A stretch of 64,000 nt of DNA from Mariniphaga sediminis (GTDB taxonomy: Bacteria > Bacteroidota > Bacteroidia > Bacteroidales > Prolixibacteraceae): contig NZ_QWET01000005.1 of assembly GCF_003573545.1 (NCBI RefSeq), positions 1-64,000 of the forward strand. The letters are read 5' to 3'. The notes below the pieces were generated by a model. That model ran no database searches. It had not been told where the DNA came from and was given only the letters and a program-made list of their open reading frames with translations. This document shows positions 1 through 9,469 of this stretch, piece after piece. A program made the position numbers and the translations under genes. Every line of letters starts with the position of its first letter. The stretch's first letter is position 1.

Positions 1-1
1 C

Positions 2-112
2 TTCCTGACAAACTTACTTTCAGGTCTGATAGCTTACTCCTTTCTGCCTAAAAAACCTACCCTTAGAATGGAAGAAGTTATTGACCAGACGCAAAGTTGT
101 ACGTTAGCTTAG
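2..112 (+). pseudogene. possible transposase C-terminal tail, cut by window edge
   Basis: An open frame enters from the left edge and stops at 110-112. Its 36 residues include NLLSGLIAYSFLPKKPTL, a pattern that resembles the C-terminal tail of some DDE transposases. It overlaps the decayed minus-strand transposase that follows, so two insertion-sequence remnants may meet here. The similarity is from memory only and the peptide is short; it could be chance. Confidence 0.28.
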
Positions 113-777
113 CTCGAACTGACGTTATTTAAGGTTCTCGCAATCAGCTCGGTATCGATAGGTACCGCATATCACTTTGTCTGGCAATTCTATACTCAAA
201 ATAAAGCAAGCATATCGAAAGTTTTTATAAATCCCTTCTGTTTTGAATAGCTTCAACTGTTTACCAACAGCCTAAGGCGTTTATTAATTGCCCGGCTAAC
301 CCTTACAAGCCTCCTTGGCTCTACCCAATCATCTGTCTGACAATTTGTTTTGCCGATCTCAACCCCTGAATCCAGGGTCAACCAAGTGCTGTGCCTTGCC
401 AATTTCCGTTTGATGGACTGGTAAAGTTCGGGGTGTTATCCTCCAGGCATTCAAACATCCCGTTGTTTATAAAAACCACTGTCAGCACAAATTAGCCCGA
501 CTGCTTTGTTAGCAATTTGGGAGAGGGTGTCTTCCAAAAAGTCGAAAAAATATTGGTTGTGTTACAATCACCTGGACACAACCTAAAATTTGTAGTCATC
601 ATACAGTTTGCCACAAAAGCCAAAAGTAAATGGTGTGGTTTGGGCTCTGCCTTTCTTGAATTTTGCAACTCTTTTTTGCTCCTTGTTGGTCTCCATATCT
701 GTTCATTATTGCATAACAGAAATATAGAGTCCCAAACGAATATATTTTGTACTGGCTTGCTCCCTACATCCTCAAAT
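90..777 (-). mobile_element. decayed IS1380-family transposase remnant
   Basis: Read on the minus strand and allowing frame changes, this stretch gives a chain of peptides typical of the IS1380 transposase: HHLLLAFVA, then LCPGDCNTTN, then GLICADSGFY (the catalytic Asp region), then WVEPRRLVRV, AVGKQLKLF, FRYACFILSIELPD and YRYRADCENLK (the conserved YR-RADCEN block). Stops and frameshifts interrupt it several times and the first third of the protein is missing. It abuts the 3' end of the neighbouring TIM-barrel gene. No terminal inverted repeats were found. It is a dead insertion sequence marking the end of the accessory region. Confidence 0.72.
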
Positions 778-2904
778 TTATCCATTTTGAGCCACAGCAT
801 ATACTTTTACTCCACTAAGATCTACATGAATGGTTAAATATCCTCGCTTCACATTTTCAATATTTACGTTTCTTGCATTATCTTCGAGTTCCGGACTTTT
901 GACCAACAATGCAGGCAAAGCAACCCTTTTTGTATTGATTTCATAAACAAGTTTATCATCTTTAGTATCTGAATGAATATCTTTTAATATCGGATTATTT
1001 GAATGGTCCTTATAAATAGGATGTGGTATTGCTTTAAGAGCGGTATTCATAAAATGAAGGACCGGTTTCCCATCCTGAAACCTTATCCTCACAGCCCATC
1101 TTTCATCTCCAGAAAGTTGTTTTATTACCGGCTGGAAATTTCCTTCCTCAATAAGTTTACCTAAAGGATTCAAATCAATAACACTATCGATAACTGAAAG
1201 ATTTTTATCCTTCATTTTTAATAATTCCTCAGACAAAGGAACCGTTCTTTTAAATCCTTTTTCGTCATGAGTTCCAAAAGGTAATGCAAACCATACCTGC
1301 GCCCCTTTAGAAAGGTATATTTTCACTGCTTTAAACTGAGCATCCGAAACACATCCCACACCATCAAGAATCAAAGGAGTACTTTCACGACATAGAGCAT
1401 TGGAATCAGCAAGTTCTTCGCAACGAACAAACCGATAACCAACATTTGCTTTCACTAATCTTTCTGACCATGCAGCGGCCTTCTCCCATTGTTCATGCCC
1501 ACTGGAATCTCTCCATCCATTATCTCTGCAATAACGACTGTTTACAAGTCTGACTTCAACAAGATCAGAACCTTTCATGTAGTTCAGGTCACTGTTTTTA
1601 AGTTCCCAATTATTTAATGGCCCGACTATATCCTCTATTTCCATCATATCTGTCGGATCTTCTTCAAGTCGCCCATTCAACGTGCTGCCCCAGTTGGACA
1701 CCCCCCAGAAACGACTCAGGCTCCAACCCATGTAACCACCTTTTCCATATATTGTATAACTAAGTGCCATTGCAGGGGCATTACCTCTCTTTTGAGCAAT
1801 GTCTTTCTGATGCATGGCTTCAGCATCCATCGGCACCCAAGACACACTTTTAACATTGATACCACAATTTTCGAGCATAAAAAAATCAAGATATGGCGAC
1901 ATTCGCTCAAGATTCAGCGAAATTGAATTTAAAGAAATTGGTCCGGAAGAAGAGCAACAGGTCATTAATGGTTTATCTTTAATTGTTTCCTTAACCATTT
2001 TCAGATGATCGGCAACGGAATTTGTCCTCATGTTGACCCAATCTCTGAATGCGGGATTTTCGTAATTTCCCCATTTGGAAGGGATTGTTCTTTTTGTATC
2101 ACCCCAGAAAGAAATATCATTCAGAGAAGGAAGTTCTCTTCCGTATTCCTTTTTATACCGGTCGCGACAATACTTACAACCACACGTTACTAGCCCAGCA
2201 TAGTCACACATATCATCTACCTCAATGGCATCAAGAGGAACTTCTCCTATTAGTCTCTGCAAATATTTTTGATGCATATCCAAAAAATCAGGATTATTAT
2301 GGCAAAAAGCTTCCATTTGATATTGTGGCGCATATCCTCTGCTTCCATCAACTAAGTTCACTTGGCAAATATCATTGAAACGATGACCCTCATAGCTGGC
2401 ATTCTCAGCTGCAATAGGATCGTGAAAAAGTAAAACACTATGACGGTGATTATGGTGTAACTTTCTGAATTCAGAATCACTCCTTGGCCTTTCGACATGA
2501 TTGCAAGAATAATGATCCATAAACTTGATATCATATTTATGTAACTCTTCACATACATTGGCATAATATCCATGCAAATGACCAAAATAATTTGAATAAT
2601 CAAAGCGTATATGAAATCCGAAATTGAGAGCAGTATCTATTTTTGCATTAGCAAACCCCTCTGCTCTTCTTTTTATTTTATCAACAATCTTCTTTTGCGG
2701 CCAAAGAAGATCTTCCAAAGTACACCACCAACTAGCAACGCGATTAGGAATAAATGCAACATTGTTTTCACCAACTTTATTTAATTCGGTTTTTGTCCCC
2801 TGAATTAATCCAGTTTGTCCAAGCAGAGGGATACCACTGGATACACCTATTGTACCCACAGCTGAAGTTTTGACAAAATTACGACGCGAATAAATGTTAT
2901 TCAT
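778..2904 (-). CDS. Tat-exported TIM-barrel glycosidase-like protein
   Basis: A 708-residue protein with a twin-arginine signal (SRRNFVK, residues 6-12, then a hydrophobic stretch), so it is probably exported folded. The body reads like a beta-galactosidase/GHL6-type TIM barrel: DAIEVDDM at about 225-232 sits where such families carry a strand-end acidic catalytic residue. It is followed by a CGCKYC cluster (241-246), reminiscent of the Cys-rich zinc site of GH42-like enzymes. Near residue 500, LILDGVGCVSDAQF followed by YLSKGAQVWF looks like a glutamine-amidotransferase-fold (trimerisation-like) domain. A small beta domain ends the protein. It is the last gene of the minus-strand accessory cluster. 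No specific CAZy family can be assigned from sequence reading; hydrolase function is inferred. Confidence 0.72.
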   Translation of the reverse strand: MNNIYSRRNFVKTSAVGTIGVSSGIPLLGQTGLIQGTKTELNKVGENNVAFIPNRVASWWCTLEDLLWPQKKIVDKIKRRAEGFANAKIDTALNFGFHIRFDYSNYFGHLHGYYANVCEELHKYDIKFMDHYSCNHVERPRSDSEFRKLHHNHRHSVLLFHDPIAAENASYEGHRFNDICQVNLVDGSRGYAPQYQMEAFCHNNPDFLDMHQKYLQRLIGEVPLDAIEVDDMCDYAGLVTCGCKYCRDRYKKEYGRELPSLNDISFWGDTKRTIPSKWGNYENPAFRDWVNMRTNSVADHLKMVKETIKDKPLMTCCSSSGPISLNSISLNLERMSPYLDFFMLENCGINVKSVSWVPMDAEAMHQKDIAQKRGNAPAMALSYTIYGKGGYMGWSLSRFWGVSNWGSTLNGRLEEDPTDMMEIEDIVGPLNNWELKNSDLNYMKGSDLVEVRLVNSRYCRDNGWRDSSGHEQWEKAAAWSERLVKANVGYRFVRCEELADSNALCRESTPLILDGVGCVSDAQFKAVKIYLSKGAQVWFALPFGTHDEKGFKRTVPLSEELLKMKDKNLSVIDSVIDLNPLGKLIEEGNFQPVIKQLSGDERWAVRIRFQDGKPVLHFMNTALKAIPHPIYKDHSNNPILKDIHSDTKDDKLVYEINTKRVALPALLVKSPELEDNARNVNIENVKRGYLTIHVDLSGVKVYAVAQNG

Positions 2905-3030
2905 AAAAGATCATTTAAAAATTCGAATAAAGCATTAATTAATAGTTATATAACCAGCGCCCCATCTGCCTAAAAACCATTAATCTGCATCAAGCAGTGA
3001 GTACATTAAACATATTTCAGATCCGTCTAT

Positions 3031-5634
3031 TCACTTCAAATTTATCATTTCTGCCGTTTTTCTCAAGTTGTTTTCCCAATCGCTTGACGATGGGCAGCAA
3101 GGAAACTGATGTCCACGTATCCAGTCCCCTTGGATATGGTATACAATTGGCTTTTGGGGTACGCATTTGAGAACTACACGGTGATCTTCTTTCTGTTCAT
3201 CCATCCTTACAAACGAGCTTTTGGGATAAATAATTCCCAGACCGATCCAGCCAATGCCCGGATCCTGAAATCCCCATGAGCCAATTAAACCTATTTTTTG
3301 TTTTGAAAAAAAAGATTCATCATTCATTCGAACAATCCCGATACCCAACTCTACTTTATCATCGGGATTACCACCTTCAACAATAACTTCCATACGCGAG
3401 TCTGCTCTGCCTGCAAGTGCAGTTGGCCTCCAAATTACAGTATAAGAATTTTGTGCCGGGCCTACTCCTTTGGCCAGCAACTCGATGGTCACCTCATCTG
3501 GTGTTTGTTTTACCAGACCGCCGGTAAAAACAGGGTCGCCGGGATTACCGTCATTACGTACCGGGTAGGCTATTCCATTCACATAGAGTGTGAGTCCGCC
3601 ACAGCCTGAACTTTTATCAACATGGAGTACATCCATTCCCCAACTTTGTTCGGAGTGATAACTCACGCCATTCTGTAATTTAGGAATAATCAGTTCTTCC
3701 TTATGTTTTCCAAACATATCCAGGTGCCCGTCGTAGATCCGGAATGAAGCTTTTTCAGATTCCCATATCCAACTTGGAGGAAACCATTCGTTGTTCCATG
3801 CTACCTTCGCAGATTCAGGTTTTGCACGTCTTTCAGCTATCCATTTTTCATAGTCCTTTACCGGTGCAGACAGTTTGAATATCTTACACAGTGAGATTGT
3901 CATCGTTTCGGTGTCGCCCATACTTCTTGCTGTTTCAAATTCTTTCCAGGAGGATTTGCCGGTAACCCCTAGTTTCTTGAGTTTTGCAATTTGCCGGTCA
4001 CGAACGAGCCTAAGATAATACAACATGCTCTCGTCGCTGTTTATTAGTTCATCAGCGATGAATGTTGGAATTTTCGCAGTTTGCATATTGTTTAGAATCA
4101 AATTCCAAATAGGCTCCTGGCTTGCACCATTTTTCATGGACTCGAGTGCAGCATTAATTGTTTTAATAAATAAATAGATCTGCCCGGGTTCATTTTTTAT
4201 TACTGGTTCAACCACTGCATTTATGTCTTCGTATTTCCATGTTACAGCTTTTACACCCGAAATATCCAGTTTGCAAGAATCGTCAGCTAACATATCTCCA
4301 TTGGTGTCGATACTTAACTTATCCAGAATTCCATCGGCATTTGTATCGTACCAGGTGTATCGCATGTCTTCGGTTGAGTCATTATCAAAGTCAACCCTGA
4401 TATAAGACCTGTCAGCGTTTTTCAAATGTAAGCGGTGATCGGCTGGGCTGAAGTAAAATTCATTGGGACCGGTTGGCTGAAGAGCTATCTCTGTTCGCTT
4501 ATTAAAAACGCTGCATGAGGGGCCGCCAATCTGAGGAAAATAGAAATCGGCTTCTTTATTTGCCGGAGCGATAATGCCTTCCCATCGTTCAAACGTGTCA
4601 ATTGGGTTTGCTGCAACGTTTACATCATTTTCATCCCAGGTTAGCTGAACACGTGCCCATGTTATGTCACTGAGATATTTGACTGCATCTTCCCGCTTAA
4701 GTATCGGTGAGGATTGGATCCCCCTGATTGTAAGTGCCTCGCTGACATCTTTACCTATCCGAACACTAAAGTCGCTATTTCTGTTTTTTTCAACGGTCCA
4801 TCCGGGGGCACAACCAACAACTGTTACATCAAAATCACGGGGTTGTTCAAGGGTTGCATCGTTATCTGCATCAAAACTCCAGCGTAGGTATTGAAGTGTA
4901 TCGGCATATCCTTCAACACGGATTACATCTTCTGTTACGCCATCATTATCCCGGTCATAAAACAGAAAAGGATTTTCAAAGAGTGGAATAAGTGTATCTG
5001 CATCTTTTGTTAAGTAAAGCCAGTTGAATGTTTCATCTCCCCCAAAATGAGAGTATTGCTGACATGGTCTTTGATAATAGCGATAATCAACTGTATGCCA
5101 AAGTAGGTTGTCATCTCCGTCATCACGTGCCCACCAGATTCTCAGACATCCTTCTTTGTCTGTTCGCACCGTGTTATAAAATGACTCGTCGAAGTAATAC
5201 TGTACCATCTCGTCCACATCTTGGTCACCATCAGTGTCTTCATAATCAACAGCTACGTCCACTATCCCGTCAGCATTCCAGTCAACTATATACAGATCAC
5301 TGTCGTAGTCCGGCTCGTTTCCAGCCTTTAGGTCATTATCTTCGTCAAATACCCTCACAAGCATTGGGTGCTTATTTGCGTTATGTTTGGGATCGGTGTC
5401 AACAAACCAAACTTCTTCGGGTTTTCCATCATTATTATTATCAATATAATGACGTTTCCCATGTCTGTCTGCTAATACTTTTTGAACCATTGCGGTATCA
5501 AAATGTATTTTATTTCCAAAGAATCGTTCAAATAACTTTTGTTTGGAAAGCACTTTTGAGTCTTGTTCTGAACTATTACTTTGAAGAATTATCAAAGAAA
5601 AAATGCAGATTACTCCTAATAGAAAATTTTTCAT
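3031..5634 (-). CDS. secreted Asp-loop repeat protein with C-terminal DUF4861 domain
   Basis: About 867 residues from the preferred start, an ATG followed at once by a signal peptide (KNFLLGVICIFSLIIL); an in-frame ATG 45 bases upstream would add a polar tail. The first ~480 residues contain at least eight loops of the DxDxDG/DxNxDG kind (DNNNDGKPEE, DWNADGIVD, DTDGDQDVDE, DRDNDGVTED, DTNADGILD, DTNGDMLADD and others), as in calcium-binding dockerin/EF-hand-like or VCBS-like repeats. The C-terminal ~230 residues (HSEQSWGMDVLHV, SSGCGGLTLY, GSWGFQDPGIGWIGLGI) match the DUF4861 pattern, a family common in polysaccharide loci and of unknown activity. It has no lipobox. A calcium-dependent surface or periplasmic carbohydrate-active role is inferred. 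Confidence 0.75.
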   Translation of the reverse strand: MKNFLLGVICIFSLIILQSNSSEQDSKVLSKQKLFERFFGNKIHFDTAMVQKVLADRHGKRHYIDNNNDGKPEEVWFVDTDPKHNANKHPMLVRVFDEDNDLKAGNEPDYDSDLYIVDWNADGIVDVAVDYEDTDGDQDVDEMVQYYFDESFYNTVRTDKEGCLRIWWARDDGDDNLLWHTVDYRYYQRPCQQYSHFGGDETFNWLYLTKDADTLIPLFENPFLFYDRDNDGVTEDVIRVEGYADTLQYLRWSFDADNDATLEQPRDFDVTVVGCAPGWTVEKNRNSDFSVRIGKDVSEALTIRGIQSSPILKREDAVKYLSDITWARVQLTWDENDVNVAANPIDTFERWEGIIAPANKEADFYFPQIGGPSCSVFNKRTEIALQPTGPNEFYFSPADHRLHLKNADRSYIRVDFDNDSTEDMRYTWYDTNADGILDKLSIDTNGDMLADDSCKLDISGVKAVTWKYEDINAVVEPVIKNEPGQIYLFIKTINAALESMKNGASQEPIWNLILNNMQTAKIPTFIADELINSDESMLYYLRLVRDRQIAKLKKLGVTGKSSWKEFETARSMGDTETMTISLCKIFKLSAPVKDYEKWIAERRAKPESAKVAWNNEWFPPSWIWESEKASFRIYDGHLDMFGKHKEELIIPKLQNGVSYHSEQSWGMDVLHVDKSSGCGGLTLYVNGIAYPVRNDGNPGDPVFTGGLVKQTPDEVTIELLAKGVGPAQNSYTVIWRPTALAGRADSRMEVIVEGGNPDDKVELGIGIVRMNDESFFSKQKIGLIGSWGFQDPGIGWIGLGIIYPKSSFVRMDEQKEDHRVVLKCVPQKPIVYHIQGDWIRGHQFPCCPSSSDWENNLRKTAEMINLK

Positions 5635-5684
5635 GCCGTTAATTTTAGATTTTGTTAGTATTTTAATTGCTGACTGCAAACTAG

Positions 5685-6854
5685 TTAGTCTGCGAGTTCC
5701 CTTCTCATACTTTCTAATATCTTTTCGTTCGCTTCAATTAAATGTTCTGTAGAGCCGGCTTTGTACCAGTCCAAAATCCGATCCTGGTGATAAAAAGGTT
5801 CCGGAGTTAGCAATTCGTTCTCCAGAGACGCGATTTTGTTGGATAAGTATCTGTTTTTTTCAGCCTGAAGTATTAATTTGGATTTAAGTATATTGAAGGA
5901 TTTGATTTGCTCATTGAGTTTTTTTATATTCATTGAAGGATGATAATTTTCGACTTGATATTTTTGCAGAACCTCTTTTACTGGTTTTCCCGCACCTCCG
6001 TCTTTGTTTGGAGGATTGATGCCGAGAAGCCAGGCGATTGTTGGTGAGATATCAGTGTGTTCAAGATAGGGTAGCTTTCGTCCTTTCGCTATTCCCGGGC
6101 CAACGATTACAAAAGGAGTTAGCCAGCTATCTTCATCAAAGAGCGGGTGCCAGCCAATTATACTTTGACCGTGGTCGGAGGTAACGATTAATAAGGTATT
6201 TCCCCATTTGCCTGATTCTTTTAAATATGAAATGAGTTTGCCCAACAGTTGGTCAGCTTCCTCAATGGCACTTGCATAAGGAGAGTTTTTTCCGAATATA
6301 TTTCTAAAATATGGTTTATCAGGCGAACTGGTATAAACGCCAACCCGTCCCTGTGTCCCGGGAGTCTGAAGGTGTATTCTTGTAAAAACCGGTTTCTGGG
6401 ATTTTAAAATTGCGATAGATTGTTCTATCACCCCGGAATCATCAAGGGTAGGATCCATTATGCATGTGGTAAATCCTTTGCTTATTGATTTGTAGTCGGT
6501 TACATTAACAATGAATGCAGTTTGTCTTTGGGGAGACAATACTTCCTGTATCAGTTTAGTATCAGGCTTAATGAAAATGGTCCCGGCATGAAGCATCGGA
6601 TTTGGAAATGAGCAACTGTTGAATTTGCTGTAGTCCCCGATCGTCGGGTGATGAGGCATAATCACATAGGATTTTTGAATAGAAGTACCGTTCTCAACTA
6701 ATTTATTAAAAACAGGCATTTCTAATTTTTCAGGAGCTTCCCAGTGTAGGCCGTCAATTGTAAAGAGTATTACCTGTTCTATTTTTGTTTGAGCAGTAGC
6801 AATTATTATTGTTCCTGTAATCAGGTATAGTGAAAAAAGCAATCTCTTTCTCAT
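5685..6854 (-). CDS. alkaline-phosphatase-superfamily phosphodiesterase/sulfatase-like enzyme
   Basis: 389 residues with a Sec signal peptide. Metal-binding motifs of the alkaline phosphatase/type I phosphodiesterase superfamily are visible: FTIDG near residue 34 (metal Asp), TSDHGQ near 225 and HTDISPTIAWLLG near 268, with a candidate Thr/Ser nucleophile around PHHPT (about 68-72). There is no sulfatase C-x-[PA]-S-R signature, so a phosphodiesterase or phosphatase is more likely than a formylglycine sulfatase. The C-terminal ~90 residues are helical and charged. It lies between the DUF4861 gene and a TIM-barrel gene on the same strand, which suggests removal of a phosphate-type substituent from the locus substrate (inference). 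Confidence 0.72.
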   Translation of the reverse strand: MRKRLLFSLYLITGTIIIATAQTKIEQVILFTIDGLHWEAPEKLEMPVFNKLVENGTSIQKSYVIMPHHPTIGDYSKFNSCSFPNPMLHAGTIFIKPDTKLIQEVLSPQRQTAFIVNVTDYKSISKGFTTCIMDPTLDDSGVIEQSIAILKSQKPVFTRIHLQTPGTQGRVGVYTSSPDKPYFRNIFGKNSPYASAIEEADQLLGKLISYLKESGKWGNTLLIVTSDHGQSIIGWHPLFDEDSWLTPFVIVGPGIAKGRKLPYLEHTDISPTIAWLLGINPPNKDGGAGKPVKEVLQKYQVENYHPSMNIKKLNEQIKSFNILKSKLILQAEKNRYLSNKIASLENELLTPEPFYHQDRILDWYKAGSTEHLIEANEKILESMRRELAD

Positions 6855-7042
6855 GGTTATAAGTTATTTAAGAAAAAACTGTTTCTTACCTGGGCAAATA
6901 CGTGTACAAATTTTCAAATATCCTCTCTCTTCATGTACTAAAAAAAGGATTAAATCATTTTCTGTAATATTTTTCAATTCAGCTTTTACATCAACACTTT
7001 TGATGATTGGTTCATAGTAGCTACAACCGTTGTTTTAAAAGA

Positions 7043-7081
7043 AATCGTGTGTTACTGATTTATACTTAGTAACACACGATT
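7043..7081 (-). terminator. intrinsic terminator after the 7080-7970 gene
   Basis: A perfect 14-bp inverted repeat (AATCGTGTGTTACT and its complement) with an 11-base loop begins inside the stop codon of the upstream gene. On the minus strand it is followed by TCTTTTAAAA. This separates the ceramidase-like/TIM-barrel genes from the phosphodiesterase downstream. Confidence 0.75.
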
Positions 7082-7970
7082 ATTTGAAGCCCTCTTTCAC
7101 TATTTGGTATTTCTCCGGATATTTTTGTGGATCCTGATGGCAATATATTAGTACTCCATCGGCGGTTTTTCTACCGGCTTTCAGGACTTCTTTAACGTAT
7201 TCTGGTGTGGAATTACCCAAACGGCTGTGGGCTGTGGCATAAATATCAATGAATATAGGAAAATCAGGCTTTTCAAATAATTCCCTCATATGAATAATCT
7301 CATTTTCAACCTGGGCTGCATCCTGCAAGTTTGCGCCAACCGATTCTGCACGATACGGAAATAATACTCCATCAAACAACGGACCATATTCTTTAGCAAA
7401 ATCTGGCGTTGTTTGTTTATAATAACAACATGGGATGAATACCAGTTGTGGGTTAATTTTCCGAGCAGCTTCGAGCATTTTTTTTGTATATTCAGGAGTA
7501 TAAAATTTCAGATTGTGAACAAAATCGTCTATGCTCCAGGCAACCAGACTAGGCTCTGATATGCTTAGTTTAGCTAATTCCACAGCCCACCGTTTATAAT
7601 CTAATCCATACGGTTCGGATGAATGCTTTGCAATGGGTTTTGATTCAGAGGGAGGAACAAGGGTAACCCAGACGTTTAAATTCGCTTTTTGTGCAAGAGG
7701 AAGAAATGCTTTCAAATCATTCCAGTCATTATCGTTTTGCCATATCAGCCAATGATAGGTATTGGCGTGAATATCGGCAAGTTCCGAAAGCAGACGTGGT
7801 ATATCAACCCTCCCGTTTTTTAAACGAGGCGGAGCTCCATAAGTTCCAAGCGTTCCATATATTGTAAATTGGAGGCTTTCTACAGTATTGTTAACCTTTT
7901 TCTTTTGGGCAAAAATATTTGTCTGAAAAAGAAATAAAACACAAAACACAAAAAGGATTGATTTTCTCAT
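7080..7970 (-). CDS. secreted TIM-barrel protein, glycoside-hydrolase-like, unassigned
   Basis: 296 residues with a clear Sec signal peptide (SILFVFCVLFLFQTNIFA, cut after AFA/AQ). The rest reads as a compact alpha/beta barrel: TYHWLIWQNDNDW, NVWVTLVPP, LVAWSIDDF (about 140-150, with adjacent Asp residues at a strand end), VFIPCCYYK, FDGVLFPYRA, FPIFIDIYATAHS and DGVLIYCHQDP. Repeated acidic strand ends suggest a sugar-binding barrel, but no family is recognised. It is eight bases downstream of the ceramidase-like gene on the same strand, so the two are probably co-transcribed, and a strong terminator follows. Enzyme activity is inferred from fold only. Confidence 0.68.
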   Translation of the reverse strand: MRKSILFVFCVLFLFQTNIFAQKKKVNNTVESLQFTIYGTLGTYGAPPRLKNGRVDIPRLLSELADIHANTYHWLIWQNDNDWNDLKAFLPLAQKANLNVWVTLVPPSESKPIAKHSSEPYGLDYKRWAVELAKLSISEPSLVAWSIDDFVHNLKFYTPEYTKKMLEAARKINPQLVFIPCCYYKQTTPDFAKEYGPLFDGVLFPYRAESVGANLQDAAQVENEIIHMRELFEKPDFPIFIDIYATAHSRLGNSTPEYVKEVLKAGRKTADGVLIYCHQDPQKYPEKYQIVKEGFK

Positions 7971-7978
7971 GGGTTGAT

Positions 7979-9343
7979 TTATTTATTATTTTTTGAAGTT
8001 TTAACTCCTACTTCTTTCATTAATTTACTAACCGCTATTGTTATTCTGTCTTCAATCTCATTTTTGAAAGGTCCGGGAAGTCCATAGTAAATCATACTTG
8101 TCTCTGCCTCATATCCACCCTCTTCCAGAACCCTCTTCGAGGGTATGTAGCACATCACTTGATTACAGTAACCGGCAACAAATAAATTTTCATTCCTGTA
8201 TTTCTTTTTCATTTTTAATGAATAATCAACCACAACCTCATCTCCCATGGCCAGAATGGTTAGATCCCTGTTAAAACGCACTACCTGTAACGGGTAGGTG
8301 TACTCGCTAATGTCCCAGTTTTTATTATATGCTTCTAACATTAATTTAGCACGGCGTTGTTTAAATATATCCGAACTAAGGATATCACTTCTGCAAGAAT
8401 CAATATTGAAGGACTGAAAACCAAGACTAACTTTTTGGTATGCAGTGCGGATTGGTGGATATATTGGCTTCAGATTGTTTGATAATAATACTTTTTGTAC
8501 GGCATCTGTCAGTGATTTTCCATGTTGCATTGCAAGATCTACTGTGCCGCGTGGTTGTGGGTTCTGGTCGCCTGCACAACCTATGAAAAAAAGAGCTGTA
8601 GCTTCCGGATATGCTTTTTGGAGTTCGATCTGTGCAAAACCTGCATAATCGCCACTAATATTGATAGAGTTACCACCTAGCGTTGTATTATGGCAAGCAT
8701 ACCCAAAAAGAATCGCTCTAATCTTTCCATCAGGTGTTTTTGCTATTAAGACCGGTACATCATGGTCAACAGGTCCTTTGGGATTTATTCCATTTATAAT
8801 TCCATGATCAGTTGGTTGACGACGGTTCATGGCGAAATCAGTTGATCCATGCCCGCTCCATAATTGCATAGGGGTAAGCTTTGCAAATGCCGAATCAATT
8901 ATGTCAACGATATCTTCGATTAATTTCAGGTTGTAATTCACAGCTTTTCTTTGATCCTCGGGACTGAAATCAAAAATCATGCTTAATGAAGGCCATACTG
9001 CTGGTCCGCAATGGGTATGTGATGAATTCAATAATAGTTGTGAACGATCCACCCCATGTTTCTTTTCCACACGTTGTGCTATGCCTTCTGATATTTCCGG
9101 GCTTAAGCCCAGAAGATCCGTTGTCACTATCACCACCCGGTTTTTTTCATTTTTTTCAATAACCATAGCTTTAGCCCAGATGTCATGAAGCACTTCAGTC
9201 GAGGGTGCATTTCTTACAGCATAACCCGACATCCAAAAGGGTAAAGGAGGCGTTATAGGCCGTGAAGCAATGCCCACTTTCATATCGGCTCCTTTCGATA
9301 CGCCTGTGACCAAGAGAAGTACAATTATCAATGTTCTTTTCAT
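7979..9343 (-). CDS. neutral/alkaline ceramidase-like secreted hydrolase
   Basis: 454 residues from the ATG that begins the signal peptide (KRTLIIVLLLVTGVSKGA); an upstream in-frame ATG at 9367 adds eight non-signal residues. The N-terminal pattern KVGIASRPITPP then GYAVR, VIVTTDLLGL, SSHTHCGP (about 107-114, metal His) and GYACHNTTLGG, ISGDYAG and FIGCAGDQNP follow the neutral non-lysosomal ceramidase N-terminal domain. It lacks the long C-terminal Ig-like domain of true ceramidases. In Bacteroidota and Planctomycetota, short members of this family often sit in carbohydrate loci and their substrates are unknown, so ceramide is not a safe call. It probably cleaves an amide or ester on the locus substrate (inference). 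Confidence 0.8.
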   Translation of the reverse strand: MKRTLIIVLLLVTGVSKGADMKVGIASRPITPPLPFWMSGYAVRNAPSTEVLHDIWAKAMVIEKNEKNRVVIVTTDLLGLSPEISEGIAQRVEKKHGVDRSQLLLNSSHTHCGPAVWPSLSMIFDFSPEDQRKAVNYNLKLIEDIVDIIDSAFAKLTPMQLWSGHGSTDFAMNRRQPTDHGIINGINPKGPVDHDVPVLIAKTPDGKIRAILFGYACHNTTLGGNSINISGDYAGFAQIELQKAYPEATALFFIGCAGDQNPQPRGTVDLAMQHGKSLTDAVQKVLLSNNLKPIYPPIRTAYQKVSLGFQSFNIDSCRSDILSSDIFKQRRAKLMLEAYNKNWDISEYTYPLQVVRFNRDLTILAMGDEVVVDYSLKMKKKYRNENLFVAGYCNQVMCYIPSKRVLEEGGYEAETSMIYYGLPGPFKNEIEDRITIAVSKLMKEVGVKTSKNNK

Positions 9344-9469
9344 TTCCAAATAATTAAATGTTATCATAGATTCAGGTACAATTACATTGAAAAAATTCCT
9401 TTTATATAAAAAAAACTATCAACTCAAAAAACGGTTGAGGTTAACTGACTAAGTAACCCCAATCGGATT

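Noticed and set aside
5028-5642. A 204-codon plus-strand frame opposite the Asp-loop-rich gene
   Set aside because: It is the antisense shadow of the repetitive Asp codons (GAT/GAC giving His/Ser/Ile on the other strand) and has no family pattern; the minus-strand frame has clear domains.
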